DNA of 49,206 nucleotides from Desulfobotulus alkaliphilus (GTDB lineage: Bacteria; Desulfobacterota; Desulfobacteria; Desulfobacterales; ASO4-4): contig NZ_VLLC01000026.1 of NCBI RefSeq assembly GCF_007830435.1, forward strand, positions 1 to 49,206. The letters run 5' to 3'. Below, one piece after another: positions 14,106-23,600 of the stretch. The notes under the pieces are model-generated. The model worked only from the letters and a program-made list of their open reading frames with translations. It had not been told where the DNA came from and searched no databases. Each line of letters starts with the position of its first letter. The first letter of the stretch is position 1. A program made the translations under genes and the position numbers.

Positions 14106-17100
14106 ATGACATTTTTCAGTATAAAAAGAAGTCTTTTACCGATAAAAACAGGCCTGCTTTCCCTTTTTCTGGTTCTTTTGATCAGTTTTTCCGTTCAGGC
14201 GGACATTAAAAAACGGGTTCTTTACCTCAATTCCTATGAAGACGGATATGCATGGTCTGATACCCTGCTTGAGGGGCTTCGCTCTGTTCTGGAAGCCGCT
14301 CCCTACAGGGTGAATCTGCACGTGGAATATATGGATACAAAACGGTATCCGGATCCTGAGCTGAGGCCCTACCTTGTTGATCTGTACCGTTATAAATATG
14401 AGGGACTGGATATTGATGCCATCATTGTTTCCGATGACTATGCCTTTGATTTCATACTGGCATACAGGGATATGCTGTTTCCGGGGGTGCCGGTTGTTTT
14501 CTGCGGAGTCAATGATTATCAGCCTTCACGCATTGAAGGGGTGGAAAAGATAACGGGCATGGCGGAGAGTTTCAGCGTGGTGGAAAATGTGGAACTTGCC
14601 CTGCGCCTGATTCCTGATGCAGGGCGTATGGTGGTGGTTGGAGATGAATCCTTTACCGGTGGTGCCACCATGTCTGCCATCCGTCAGGTGGCCCCTCTCT
14701 TTGAGGACCGGCTGGAGATTGAGTACTGGTCTGACCTTGCAATGGAGGCCGCCATAGAGGCGGTATCCCGCCTGCCCGAGGACACCTTTATTTTTTATGT
14801 GCCCTATTACGAGTATCTCAAGGGCAGTTTTTACAGTGCGGAAGATATCCTTGAGCGCATCTGCAAGAATGCCAGTGTGCCGGTGTTCACCTTTTGGGAG
14901 TTTCTTATGGGGTCCGGTGCCATCGGCGGGCAGCTGACCAGCGGATACCGCCACGGAAAAATGGCGGGAGAGATGCTGCTTCAGGTTCTGGAAGGGACTC
15001 CCGCTGCATCCATACCTGTCATCACGGAAGATCCCTATATCCTTCTTTTTGATTATGCGGCCATGAAACGCTGGGGAATGGATATGGGTCTATTGCCCAG
15101 AGGCAGTATTTTCATCAATGAGCCCCGTCATTTTTACGAGCTGAACCGTGAGGTTTTCTGGACCCTCATGGTCAGCATGGCCCTCCTTTCACTGGTTCTT
15201 GTTTTTCTTGTGTTCAACATTGTCCGCAGAAGGGTGGTGGAGGAAAAAATAAGGGATCAGCTTTCCTTTTTAAAAATTCTGATGAATACCATCCCCATTC
15301 CCATATATTTCAAGGATAAGGGGGGGCGATTTCTGGGATGTAACAACAGTTTTGAAAACTGGTTCGGTGTACAGGTGCGTAATATTGTGGACAAGGGGGA
15401 CGCTGTGTTGCAGGGGCGGCATCCCGTGCGCCTTTTTGATGAAGTGGATGAAGCCCTTTTAAAGGAACCGGGTGTGCGGGTATACGAGAACCGTATCCAT
15501 GATGCTTCGGGCATTCACCGCCATGTGATTCTGACCAAGGCCACCTATCTGAATGCAAGGGGCGAAGTGCTGGGGCTGGTGGGGGTTATCAATGATGTGC
15601 ACGGGATGAAAACGGCCCAGGAGAATCTGCGTATTGCCGAAGAACGGTATCGCAGTATTTTTGAGAATGCCTCCAAGGGGATTTTTATTGCTTCTCCCGA
15701 GGGCAGGCTCACCCACATGAACCGGGCCTTTGCCCACATACTGGGCTATGATACCGAAGATGATGCTTTGCAAAAGACAGGCGGACTGCTGGAACCCCAT
15801 TATGTGGATCCGGAAAGCAGGAAGGTTTTTTGGGAAATCCTTCTGGCTGGCCGGGAGGTCACGGGGTTTGAGGTGGCTTTTTATACCAGAGGCAGAAAAA
15901 TGCGCTGGGCATCCCTGAGTGCCAGAGCCGTATATGATGCCGATGGACGGATGGTGCATGTGGAGGGCATTGGTGAAGACATCACCAAGCGCAGGCATGC
16001 AGAAATGGCCCTGATGGAGTCCCGGCAGCGTCTCTGGCTGGTGCTGGACAATATTCCCCAGCTTGTTTTCTGGCAGGACAGGGAGTTGCGTATCATGGGG
16101 ATGAACCGCAGCAGTGCGGAATTTTTTGGTCTGGAAAACGGTCCCCGTGTGATAGGAAAAACCCTTTATGAGCTGCTGCCTGATAAGGAAGATGCGGCCA
16201 TGCTCATGGAGCGGGGTGAGCGGGCTGTTCTGCAGCAGGAGCCGGTGTACCGTTTTAAATGCCATATACAGGATGGCAGGGGACGCAAGATCTGGCTGGA
16301 GATCAACAAGGTTCCGCTGCTGGGAGCCGATGGTGTGGCCAGCGGTGTTCTAACCTGCGCTGAGGATATCACCCGGAAGGTGACCCTGGAACGCCAGCTT
16401 TTACAAAGCCAGAAAATGGAGGCGCTGGGGAGGCTTTCCGGTGGTATCGCCCATGACTTCAACAATATTCTGACATCCATCATCAATTCCGCAGAACTGG
16501 CCATGGAGGATCTGGAAGAGGGCAGTATGGGCCGGAAGGATCTGGAACGGGTACTGCGGGCAGGGGAACGGGGCAGCGGCATGATCAAAAAGATTCTGGC
16601 CTTCAGCCGTCCCGGCAGGGAAGAATTTCAGTGCGTGGATTTAAGGTCCGTGGTTCAGGAGGGACTGGATCTGCTGAGGACATCCATTCCCGGTCATATC
16701 CGTGTGAAAGAGGAATTCTGCGGTGAGCAGCCGTTAAGTTGTATGGCAGACCCCGTTCAGATTCATCAGGTTCTGATGAATCTCTGCACCAATGCCCTGC
16801 AGGCCATGGGCAGCCATCCCGGCACCCTGGAAGTGCACCTTTCTTCCCTCACTCTGGGAGAAACAGAAGCCCATGGGGCGGGTTTGGCACCGGGTTTTTA
16901 TGTCTGTCTCCGTGTGGCGGACAATGGTCCGGGCATTGCTGCCGCTGTACTGGATAAGATATTTGATCCCTTTTTCACCACCCGCGAGAAGGGAGGCGGC
17001 AGCGGTCTGGGGCTTTCCATGGTACACGGCATTGTGATGAACCACGGAGGGTCTGTGCAGGTCAGCAGCATTCCCTTTGAAAGGACGGTTTTCGATGTTT

Positions 17101-17534
17101 TTCTGCCCCTGGAAAAAAAGGGGGGGACATCTCCTGCCACATGCCGGGAATCTGCGGTAAACGGGAATGAACGCCTGCTTTTTGTGGAGGATGATCCGGA
17201 TCAGCGGGAAACCGTTCCAAGAATTTTAAGGAATCTCGGCTACAGGGTGGTTTCGGTCGGTACGGCCGATGAAGCCCTCTTTCGCATGGAAGCAACGGAA
17301 AAAAATTTTGACCTTGTACTCACGGATTATGATATGCCCGGAACCGATGGCCTTCGCCTTGCCCATCGTCTGGAAAGCATGAGCCCGGATCTGCCGGTGA
17401 TTCTTGTTACGGGCGGAGGTATGGCAGAAACCCTTCAGCCCAGGGGTAATATCCGGGCTGTACTCTCTAAACCCTACAGCCGGGATTCCCTGAACCGGGT
17501 AATCCGCAGCGTGCTGGATGCAGAGCTCTGTTGA
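14106..17534 (+). CDS. Hybrid sensor histidine kinase with periplasmic ABC-type binding domain and three PAS domains
   Basis: A 1142-residue protein. Residues 1-32 are a signal or membrane anchor. Residues 33-345 form a periplasmic ABC-substrate-binding-like domain (KKRVLYLNSYEDGYAW, AIIVSDDYAFDF, GVPVVFCGVND, TSGYRHGKMAGEMLLQ). A transmembrane helix lies at about 352-375. Three PAS/PAC repeats follow (about 385-760, each ending in a V-x-G-V-x-x-D/E-D-I/V block). Next are a HisKA domain with GGIAHDFNNIL (His at about 781) and an HATPase domain with NLCTNAL, DNGPGI and GSGLGLSMVHGI. A C-terminal receiver has its Asp at about 1073 (LVLTDYDMPGTDG). Its stop lies just before the start of the sigma-54 regulator. 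It is divergent from the lactate operon and probably senses a small ligand related to it. The ligand is unknown. Confidence 0.92.
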   Translation: MTFFSIKRSLLPIKTGLLSLFLVLLISFSVQADIKKRVLYLNSYEDGYAWSDTLLEGLRSVLEAAPYRVNLHVEYMDTKRYPDPELRPYLVDLYRYKYEGLDIDAIIVSDDYAFDFILAYRDMLFPGVPVVFCGVNDYQPSRIEGVEKITGMAESFSVVENVELALRLIPDAGRMVVVGDESFTGGATMSAIRQVAPLFEDRLEIEYWSDLAMEAAIEAVSRLPEDTFIFYVPYYEYLKGSFYSAEDILERICKNASVPVFTFWEFLMGSGAIGGQLTSGYRHGKMAGEMLLQVLEGTPAASIPVITEDPYILLFDYAAMKRWGMDMGLLPRGSIFINEPRHFYELNREVFWTLMVSMALLSLVLVFLVFNIVRRRVVEEKIRDQLSFLKILMNTIPIPIYFKDKGGRFLGCNNSFENWFGVQVRNIVDKGDAVLQGRHPVRLFDEVDEALLKEPGVRVYENRIHDASGIHRHVILTKATYLNARGEVLGLVGVINDVHGMKTAQENLRIAEERYRSIFENASKGIFIASPEGRLTHMNRAFAHILGYDTEDDALQKTGGLLEPHYVDPESRKVFWEILLAGREVTGFEVAFYTRGRKMRWASLSARAVYDADGRMVHVEGIGEDITKRRHAEMALMESRQRLWLVLDNIPQLVFWQDRELRIMGMNRSSAEFFGLENGPRVIGKTLYELLPDKEDAAMLMERGERAVLQQEPVYRFKCHIQDGRGRKIWLEINKVPLLGADGVASGVLTCAEDITRKVTLERQLLQSQKMEALGRLSGGIAHDFNNILTSIINSAELAMEDLEEGSMGRKDLERVLRAGERGSGMIKKILAFSRPGREEFQCVDLRSVVQEGLDLLRTSIPGHIRVKEEFCGEQPLSCMADPVQIHQVLMNLCTNALQAMGSHPGTLEVHLSSLTLGETEAHGAGLAPGFYVCLRVADNGPGIAAAVLDKIFDPFFTTREKGGGSGLGLSMVHGIVMNHGGSVQVSSIPFERTVFDVFLPLEKKGGTSPATCRESAVNGNERLLFVEDDPDQRETVPRILRNLGYRVVSVGTADEALFRMEATEKNFDLVLTDYDMPGTDGLRLAHRLESMSPDLPVILVTGGGMAETLQPRGNIRAVLSKPYSRDSLNRVIRSVLDAELC

Positions 17535-17545
17535 AAGGATGCCTC

Positions 17546-18991
17546 GTGGCAGATATTCTTGTAATTGATGATGATGTGGTTTTCTGTGAAACCATGGCCA
17601 GCCTGATACAGAGAATGGAGCATGGGTTCCATGCCTTTCATACGCTTCGGGAAGGGGTGGCCTTTCTTTCCGGGCATTCCGTGGATGTGGTCTTTCTGGA
17701 TGTTCGCCTGCCCGATGGCAATGGACTGGATGCCATCCCACGCATACGCGCCTCCCTCGGGAATCCGGAGGTAATCATTCTCACGGGCCTTGGAGATCCG
17801 GACGGGGCGGAGCTGGCCATTGCTGCCGGTGTCTGGGATTATCTGGTCAAGCCCTTTTCCGTCAAACAGACCCGTTTAAGTCTGGACAGGGCCCTTCGCT
17901 ACAGGCTTGAAAAACAGCAGGCCCGGGAACCGGAACCTTTGGATCTTTCCTCCGTGGTAGGGGAAGGGCCTGCCATGAAAGCCTGCTACACCCTCCTTGC
18001 CCAGGCTGCCCGCAGCGATTCAAGGGTGCTGATCACAGGAGAAACGGGCACGGGAAAAGAGCTTTTTGCAAGGACCATCCATGATAACAGTGGCAGATCA
18101 AAGGGTGAGTTTGTGGTGGTGGACTGTGCTTCCATCACGGAGACCCTTCTGGAATCCACCCTTTTCGGGCATAAAAAAGGCGCCTTTACCGGAGCGGACA
18201 GCGACCGGACAGGGCTTGTGAAGATGGCTGACGGCGGCACGCTTTTTCTGGATGAGGTTGGGGATATGCCCCTTTCCATACAGAAATCTTTTCTGAGGGT
18301 TTTACAGGAAAGACGTTTCAGGCCGGTAGGCGAGACCCGTGAGCTGACATCGGATTTTCGTCTCATCGCCGCCACCAACCGCAATCTTCAGGAGATGGTG
18401 GAAGAAGGAAAGTTCCGTCAGGATCTGCTTTTCCGCCTCTGGACCATTTCCCTCAGGCTGCCGCCCTTACGGGAAAGGGGTGCGGAGGATATCCGGGGCC
18501 TTAGCCGTGTTCACATAAGAAATCTCTGCCAGAAGGCCGGTGTGGCCATGAAAGAACCAGCTCCGGATTTTCTTGAGGTGCTGCTGGCCTATGACTGGCC
18601 CGGTAATGTGCGGGAGCTTTTCAATGTGCTGGAGGTGGCCTTTGTGGCTTCCCGTGAGAACAGAACCCTTTATGCCATGGATCTTCCTCCTGAGGTGAGA
18701 ATCCGGGTGATGCGTGCTGCCCTCTCTGACGGGGGAGGAAACGATGCTCTTGGGGAAAGCCGGGCTTTTTCCCCTGTTCCGTCTTTTCCTGCCATGGAAA
18801 ATGCCCTTCCCGAATCCCTGCAGGGGGATCTTCCCAGTCTGAAAGATTTCAAGACAGAGATGGAGGCCCTGTATCTGGATGTTCTGATGAAAAGGACAGG
18901 GGGCAGCCCCCAGGAAATGATGTCTGTTTCCGGCCTCTCCAAGTCCCACTTTTATGCTTTGCTGAAAAAATACGGAAGATCCTTAAAATAA
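17546..18991 (+). CDS. Sigma-54-dependent response regulator, NtrC/AtoC type
   Basis: I choose the GTG at 17546 (ADILVIDDDV), which follows AAGGA. The TTG at 17531 would overlap the kinase stop and add five residues. The 481-residue protein has a receiver domain with phospho-acceptor Asp at about 51 (VVFLDVRLPDGNG). Its AAA+ domain has Walker A GETGTGKE (about 163), the sigma-54 loop GAFTGA (about 211), Walker B GGTLFLDEVGDM and an R-finger region. A C-terminal Fis-type helix-turn-helix ends in GLSKSHFYALLKKYG. It should bind upstream of a sigma-54 promoter and drive open-complex formation when phosphorylated by the kinase just upstream. The sigma-54-type site before lctP is the obvious target. 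Confidence 0.94.
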   Translation: MADILVIDDDVVFCETMASLIQRMEHGFHAFHTLREGVAFLSGHSVDVVFLDVRLPDGNGLDAIPRIRASLGNPEVIILTGLGDPDGAELAIAAGVWDYLVKPFSVKQTRLSLDRALRYRLEKQQAREPEPLDLSSVVGEGPAMKACYTLLAQAARSDSRVLITGETGTGKELFARTIHDNSGRSKGEFVVVDCASITETLLESTLFGHKKGAFTGADSDRTGLVKMADGGTLFLDEVGDMPLSIQKSFLRVLQERRFRPVGETRELTSDFRLIAATNRNLQEMVEEGKFRQDLLFRLWTISLRLPPLRERGAEDIRGLSRVHIRNLCQKAGVAMKEPAPDFLEVLLAYDWPGNVRELFNVLEVAFVASRENRTLYAMDLPPEVRIRVMRAALSDGGGNDALGESRAFSPVPSFPAMENALPESLQGDLPSLKDFKTEMEALYLDVLMKRTGGSPQEMMSVSGLSKSHFYALLKKYGRSLK

Positions 18992-19508
18992 GCAGGGCAT
19001 CCGGGAAGGAGTGCAGGATCTGCCTTTGATGGATGGGTGTCATCTTTTTTTTCGGACTGACGGTTTTTTTTCCGGGAAAAAATACCTTTTTTGCATGTTT
19101 CTTTCGACAAGTAGGGTGAATACTGTAAAGAAGCGAACCTTTTTTTTCCTGTTCATGGATGAGTCATTACAGGGCAGAGGATTTCAAGGTTTTGTTTTTT
19201 TATACCTTAATTTAAAATGAGGGTTTGGGTGGATCGGTAGGGTATGGAAAAAAGTTGTTTTTTTATCTTGTTGGCATCTTGATTGCATTATTAATTTCAG
19301 AACCCCAAAGGGTCCCGCCGATATTTTCGGTGGTGAAAACCAGTGAACCGGGTAGCCTGTCTGGCATGATTCCCATTGGCAGTTTTCCTCTTCAAGTCAT
19401 TTCCGAAAGCATCCTTCCCGTTTTTTTTCTTATCTTCAGGCAACCCCGGTGCTGGTATTCTCAATCATAACAAAACACCGGATATCCCCACAATAAAGGA
19501 GTGATCGC
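18992..19508. other. Gene-free interval after the sigma-54 regulator
   Basis: This AT-rich stretch of 517 bases has many T-runs. A small frame at 19225-19470 has no convincing start or family resemblance. GGTCCCGCCGATATTTTCGG lies in the middle but makes only a poor hairpin. I see no tRNA or clear terminator. The last bases hold AAAGGAG, the ribosome binding site of the next gene. Confidence 0.45.
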
Positions 19509-19811
19509 ATGTTCAAGCATATTGTTCTTTTCCGTTTGAAAAAAGGTGCCAGAGGCTTAAGTATGGAAGAAAATATTGCTGAGCTTAAAGCCATGCTGGA
19601 GGGGCTGCCGGAAAAGATAGCGGATATCCGCTTTCTTGAGGTGGGCGTGGATGTTCTGGGAACGGGTCACAGCAGTCATGTTTCCCTTATTACGGAATTT
19701 GATGATGATGCGGCTTTTACCCGCTATGTGCAGCATCCGGATCACCAGAAGGTTCTGGCCTTCCTGCAGGGCGTGCTGGAAGAGCGGCGGGTAGTGGATT
19801 ATACGGTGTAA
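19509..19811 (+). CDS. Dabb (stress-responsive A/B barrel) domain protein
   Basis: A 100-residue protein beginning MFKHIVLFRLKKG, the usual start of Dabb-domain proteins (H-x-V-L-F-K/R-L/F-K). It continues through LPEKIADIRFLEVGVDV, SLITEFDDDAAFTRYVQHPDHQ, and ends VLEERRVVDYTV. The fold is a dimeric alpha/beta barrel of the ferredoxin type. Functions vary (plant stress proteins, small-molecule cyclases or hydrolases), so no reaction can be named. AAAGGAG lies at proper spacing before the ATG. It is a single-gene unit closed by a terminator at 19844-19878. Confidence 0.9.
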   Translation: MFKHIVLFRLKKGARGLSMEENIAELKAMLEGLPEKIADIRFLEVGVDVLGTGHSSHVSLITEFDDDAAFTRYVQHPDHQKVLAFLQGVLEERRVVDYTV

Positions 19812-19843
19812 ATTATTTTAGAATATAAAGAAGCAGAGTATGA

Positions 19844-19878
19844 AAACGGTTTTCCGGGGTAAAGGAAAGCCGTTTTTT
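19844..19878 (+). terminator. Rho-independent terminator after the Dabb gene
   Basis: AAACGGTTTTCC pairs with GGAAAGCCGTTT (one G-T wobble) around a short loop, followed by a run of T. It lies 32 bases after the stop codon. Confidence 0.85.
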
Positions 19879-19930
19879 GATTTCTGATTTTTTTTACCCT
19901 TGCGAATGTTTATTGCGGCCCTCTTCTCCA

Positions 19931-19952
19931 GGGTCACCCTTTACGGGTGTCC
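19931..19952. repeat. Degenerate copy of a palindromic repeat (GGGTCACCCTTTACGGGTGTCC)-type
   Basis: The two arms flank TTTACG and nearly repeat, in reverse orientation, the perfect palindrome at 47826-47846. It lies in a gene-free stretch between 19879 and 20113. Dispersed occurrence suggests a REP-like family. Confidence 0.5.
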
Positions 19953-20113
19953 GATACCAAAGGCAGGATCTGGGCACGCAATTTTTCTGATGTAAGGTTC
20001 CCATGGCTGAAAAAATGGTGGTAATCAGATTTATTTTTGTTGTTTTCTGTTTTTGCTTTCAGTTTTTCCGTAATATGCTATGGCTTATGAGGAAGATCAA
20101 TGGGTAGAACAAT

Positions 20114-20323
20114 ATGAACCAAAAGATTCGTATTGCAGACCAAAGATCTGGAAAAGCTTCAATAAGTAAGAAATCAGGTCATGGAACAGTTAATACAGCT
20201 ATTTCAGGCATAAAATCTGGCAAAGTTGAGATAGACTTGAAATACACTGCCGGAATCACTCCACAGCAGGGCTTTGTCCATGCCGGGAGAGGATGGGCAG
20301 TTATGGATAGCTATTTGATATAA
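20114..20323 (+). CDS. Possible small hypothetical protein
   Basis: A 69-residue frame (MNQKIRIADQRSGKASISKK...). It is basic at the N-terminus and has no domain I recognise. There is no strong ribosome binding site before the ATG. The neighbourhood is intergenic on both sides. It may be real, a decayed remnant, or chance; I lean to chance or decay. Confidence 0.25.
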   Translation: MNQKIRIADQRSGKASISKKSGHGTVNTAISGIKSGKVEIDLKYTAGITPQQGFVHAGRGWAVMDSYLI

Positions 20324-20439
20324 AGAATGATCTCTGATGCCGGAGAGATACCTTAAACCGATCCGTTTTCAGGTATATATAAGATATGGTATACCGGAAT
20401 TGCAGGCGTTGAGAGGCTAAGAATTAAGGGCGTAATTTT

Positions 20440-22707
20440 ATGATGGAGAAATATCAGGGCTGGAAAGAGGGGCTTGTGTCCCTTGCGGAAAAACTTTCAG
20501 ATCTTACGGAAAAATACAGGGAGAACGGTGCCGGCGATGTCGGAGCTGCGGCATCCTGGACCTCGGATATCCGGGAGATTCTCAGGCAGTTTCGGGAAGA
20601 AACCCTGAAAGTGGCTGTGGTGGGAACCATCAAGTCCGGTAAAAGTACCCTTGTGAATGCCTGGCTGGGTGCGGATCTGCTCAAGCGGGGAGCTGGTGTT
20701 GTTACTTCCATTGTGACCCGTGTACGCAGGGGCGAGAAGCTTTCGGCAAAGGTCCGTTTCAAGGACTGGGATGAAATTAATGCCGACATAGAAGGCTCTC
20801 TGACCCTGTTTCCCGCAAGCGGATGGCGCAGGGTGGATGCGGGTTTTGATATCCGCCGGGACAGAGACAGGGAAGATCTTGCGGCAGCCCTGAAAACGCT
20901 GGGAACAGACCAGCTGATCACAGAGGATGCAAGGAATATCCATAGTGTGTACCTCTCATCCTATCTGGAAGGCTACGGGGCTGTACGCTCCTTTATCACC
21001 TCGGATCTTCCTGAAGCGGTTTTTGAAGGGGAGGGTTTTTCAGATTATCAGGATTTTGTGGCAGATGAGGTACGGGCCGCCTATGTGCGGGATATTCTCA
21101 TCACCGTAGATGATGACCGTATGCCCGACGGCATTGAGCTGGCCGACTGTCAGGGCAGCGATGCCCCCAATCCCCTCCATATTGCTCAGGTGCAGGATTA
21201 TCTTTTTCAGGCCCATATGGTCCTTTATGTCATCAGCAGCCGCACGGGCCTGCGGCAGGCGGATCTACGTTTCTTAAACATGATCCGCAAAATGGGTATT
21301 CTGGATTCCGTTATTTTTGTACTGAATACGGACTTCAGCGAGCACGGCGATGAAGGGGACATCCGCCGGGTGAGGGAAAAGGTGGAGTCCGAACTGGGGC
21401 TTCTATGCCCCGGTGTCAGGGTGCACGTCTTTTCAGCCCTTTATAGGCTTTTTAAAGATATGGAAGGAAAAGAGGGGTTCCCTGAAAAGGAAAAACTCAG
21501 GCTGGCCCAGTGGGAGGCGGATGCTTCCATGACGGAACAGAGCCGGGTCTCCTTTGATGATTTTGAAAAAAGCATGAACAGACGTATGACGGCAGACAGG
21601 GCAAGGCTGCTTTTGATGAATCAGGCCGCACGGCTGCGCCAGATTCTTTCCTCCATGGCCAATCACTGTCGTGTGGACAGGGATATCCTTGGTGGCGATC
21701 AGGAACAGGCCCGCCGCATTCTCGAAGAGGTAAGGGGGCGGCACAAGAGGATCGCTCAGGTGCAGGGGCTGATCCGAAACACCCTCGACGGTTCCGGCGC
21801 CATTCTGGAAAAGGAGCTGAAAACAAGGATAGACCGCTTCTTTGACGGAGCTTCCGGGGAAGTGCTGCCCGATATCCTTGCCTTTATCCGGGACTACAGG
21901 CCTGAAATGGATGCCTATGCCCCTGTTCTGGAATCATCGGGACTGTCGGTGGCCCTTTATCATGCTTTTCAGGATTTCAGGCAGGCTCTGGACACTTTCA
22001 TGACGGACAGGGTGAATCCTGAAATCGTGCGCTTTATCCGGGAGCTGGAAGCCCGTATGCAGGAGCATTATGCCGAGGTGGCCAGACCCTATGCCTCCAT
22101 GGTGGATGAGGTTCTGGAGGAATACTGTTCAGGCCTTGAAGGCATGGGTGTAAGGCTGGATCTGCCGCCTTCGGCTGGCAATTCCGGGCTTATGGTCGAA
22201 CCCAGAATTCATGCGGAGCGCATGGGGCTGCATCTGCCCCCGGCCCATGCCGTGACAAGGTACACGGCAAAGGTAAAAGCGGAAAGCCATGTCCTTTTTG
22301 GATTCCATCGTTTTAAGCGCTGGATCAGCGGCTTTTTTTCAAAGGACAGGGAAGAGCATACGGAAAATCTCAGGGGAAGAGACGGGCTGAAGGTTCTTGC
22401 AGGGAGTCTGAAGAAGATCTGTCGGGAAACGGAAAAACAGCTCCTTGAACATATGGTAGATTATCGTGAAAACTTGAAATTTCAGTATGTTCTTGCCCTG
22501 TCAACTTCGCTGGCTTCAGCCCTGCAGGCGGACCTTGAGGCAAGATTCAGTACCTGTGTCACGGAAATGGATACGCTGGATCAGACAGCGGCAAGGAAAG
22601 GAGCCAGTCAGCAGGAACGCCTTGAGAAGGTGGCTTTTATCCTTGCGGAAAGCGATGTGCTGGACAGGGATTTTGCCAGAATTCAGGAGGATATGGGACG
22701 CAGCTGA
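20440..22707 (+). CDS. Dynamin-family (large) GTPase
   Basis: A 755-residue protein. The G1/P-loop VVGTIKSGKSTLVNAWLG starts at about residue 60. The G2 threonine is in GAGVVTSIVTRV. G3 reads LADCQGSD in place of the usual D-x-P-G (about 233). The G4 strand is FVLNTD, where T/N-K-x-D is normal. About 400 residues of helical middle and effector region follow, with a basic hydrophobic stretch near FGFHRFKRWISGFF (about 625-640) that may touch membrane. Bacterial dynamin-like proteins bind or remodel membranes, and several act in envelope stress or phage defence; usually they come in pairs. Here the gene stands alone. The start is the first of two ATGs at 20440. Family is clear; role is unknown. 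Confidence 0.85.
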   Translation: MMEKYQGWKEGLVSLAEKLSDLTEKYRENGAGDVGAAASWTSDIREILRQFREETLKVAVVGTIKSGKSTLVNAWLGADLLKRGAGVVTSIVTRVRRGEKLSAKVRFKDWDEINADIEGSLTLFPASGWRRVDAGFDIRRDRDREDLAAALKTLGTDQLITEDARNIHSVYLSSYLEGYGAVRSFITSDLPEAVFEGEGFSDYQDFVADEVRAAYVRDILITVDDDRMPDGIELADCQGSDAPNPLHIAQVQDYLFQAHMVLYVISSRTGLRQADLRFLNMIRKMGILDSVIFVLNTDFSEHGDEGDIRRVREKVESELGLLCPGVRVHVFSALYRLFKDMEGKEGFPEKEKLRLAQWEADASMTEQSRVSFDDFEKSMNRRMTADRARLLLMNQAARLRQILSSMANHCRVDRDILGGDQEQARRILEEVRGRHKRIAQVQGLIRNTLDGSGAILEKELKTRIDRFFDGASGEVLPDILAFIRDYRPEMDAYAPVLESSGLSVALYHAFQDFRQALDTFMTDRVNPEIVRFIRELEARMQEHYAEVARPYASMVDEVLEEYCSGLEGMGVRLDLPPSAGNSGLMVEPRIHAERMGLHLPPAHAVTRYTAKVKAESHVLFGFHRFKRWISGFFSKDREEHTENLRGRDGLKVLAGSLKKICRETEKQLLEHMVDYRENLKFQYVLALSTSLASALQADLEARFSTCVTEMDTLDQTAARKGASQQERLEKVAFILAESDVLDRDFARIQEDMGRS

Positions 22708-22729
22708 GGTATGGGGCCTATGCCTGGCT

Positions 22730-23350
22730 TCAGGCCTGTATGCTGAAAAAACTGCCGGGTTGAATTTCTCTGGGGCCATAGGGCTGTTCTTCTGTTTTTC
22801 CTTCCGTCACGGCCTGCTTTTGCCTTTCTTCCATCTGCATCAGGGCAATTTCCTGAAGAGCGTCGCTGCGGATCATGGTGGCACGGGCTGCCACGCTGCG
22901 GTCCTGGGGGGAGGGGTCCATGGGAGCAAGGGCGGCACGGCGCACCTGCTCCATTTTTCTGGCTGTGGCTTCAGGATCTCCGGGTACGGGGGAAACATCT
23001 ATGGAAACTTCACCGCCAATGGCATACATGCGGCCATCCGGGCCTTTCTGATAGTTATAGCGGATACCGCCACTGACATGCCCCCCTCCGGCGGCAACAT
23101 GGGCCTGCTCGTGGGCCCTCACTTCCTGATCCCGACTTTTGAGTTCCGACAGCATGCGCATCTGTGCCGGAGTGAGGCGGTTGAGGGTCGCAGGATGGCT
23201 GGAATTTTCTTTTTCTTCCTGATCCGGGGATATTTCCGGGCGCAGGGAAACAGGCGCCGCCGGCTGGGTGCGGCCTGATGTTTCCCCTTTCTGGATGCGG
23301 GGACCGGTGTAGCTTTCCGGTTGCATATGGATGGCGGTCTGGATTTCCAT
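22730..23350 (-). CDS. SprA-family putative metalloprotease
   Basis: A 206-residue protein. The key block is [18 protein letters not shown] (about residues 71-88), where H-E-Q-A-H fits the H-E-x-x-H zinc signature. Then come [20 protein letters not shown] and [19 protein letters not shown], which together define the SprA-related (putative metallopeptidase) family. The first 65 residues are low-complexity and Pro/Glu/Ser rich; the tail is helical and Gln-rich. There is no signal peptide. GGAGACGGGA precedes the ATG at 23350. It is convergent with the dynamin gene and has no operon partner. Activity is not proven for most of this family. Confidence 0.8.
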   Translation of the reverse strand: MEIQTAIHMQPESYTGPRIQKGETSGRTQPAAPVSLRPEISPDQEEKENSSHPATLNRLTPAQMRMLSELKSRDQEVRAHEQAHVAAGGGHVSGGIRYNYQKGPDGRMYAIGGEVSIDVSPVPGDPEATARKMEQVRRAALAPMDPSPQDRSVAARATMIRSDALQEIALMQMEERQKQAVTEGKTEEQPYGPREIQPGSFFSIQA

Positions 23351-23600
23351 TCCCGTCTCCGTAAATGCTGCCTGTCAGTACCTTTGGGAAACTTTGTGTA
23401 TCTCCCAAGAATATTTATACAAAAAAATAATAAGGCTTTTTTTCCTTTTTGTAAATCCTTAGGCTCCTCCCTGTTATTCGGGTATTGTTTCCATGCAAGG
23501 CAGGAGCCTGTGACAGCAATGGCAGGTTTTGTCTCCGTTGACCGGTAAGCGGGGCTTTGTTATAGATTTTTCCTTTTTGATTTTGAGAACAGGAGTGGCT

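Noticed and set aside
19225-19470. 81-codon frame in the gap before the Dabb gene
   Set aside because: It has no ribosome binding site, starts in AT-rich sequence and has no family likeness.
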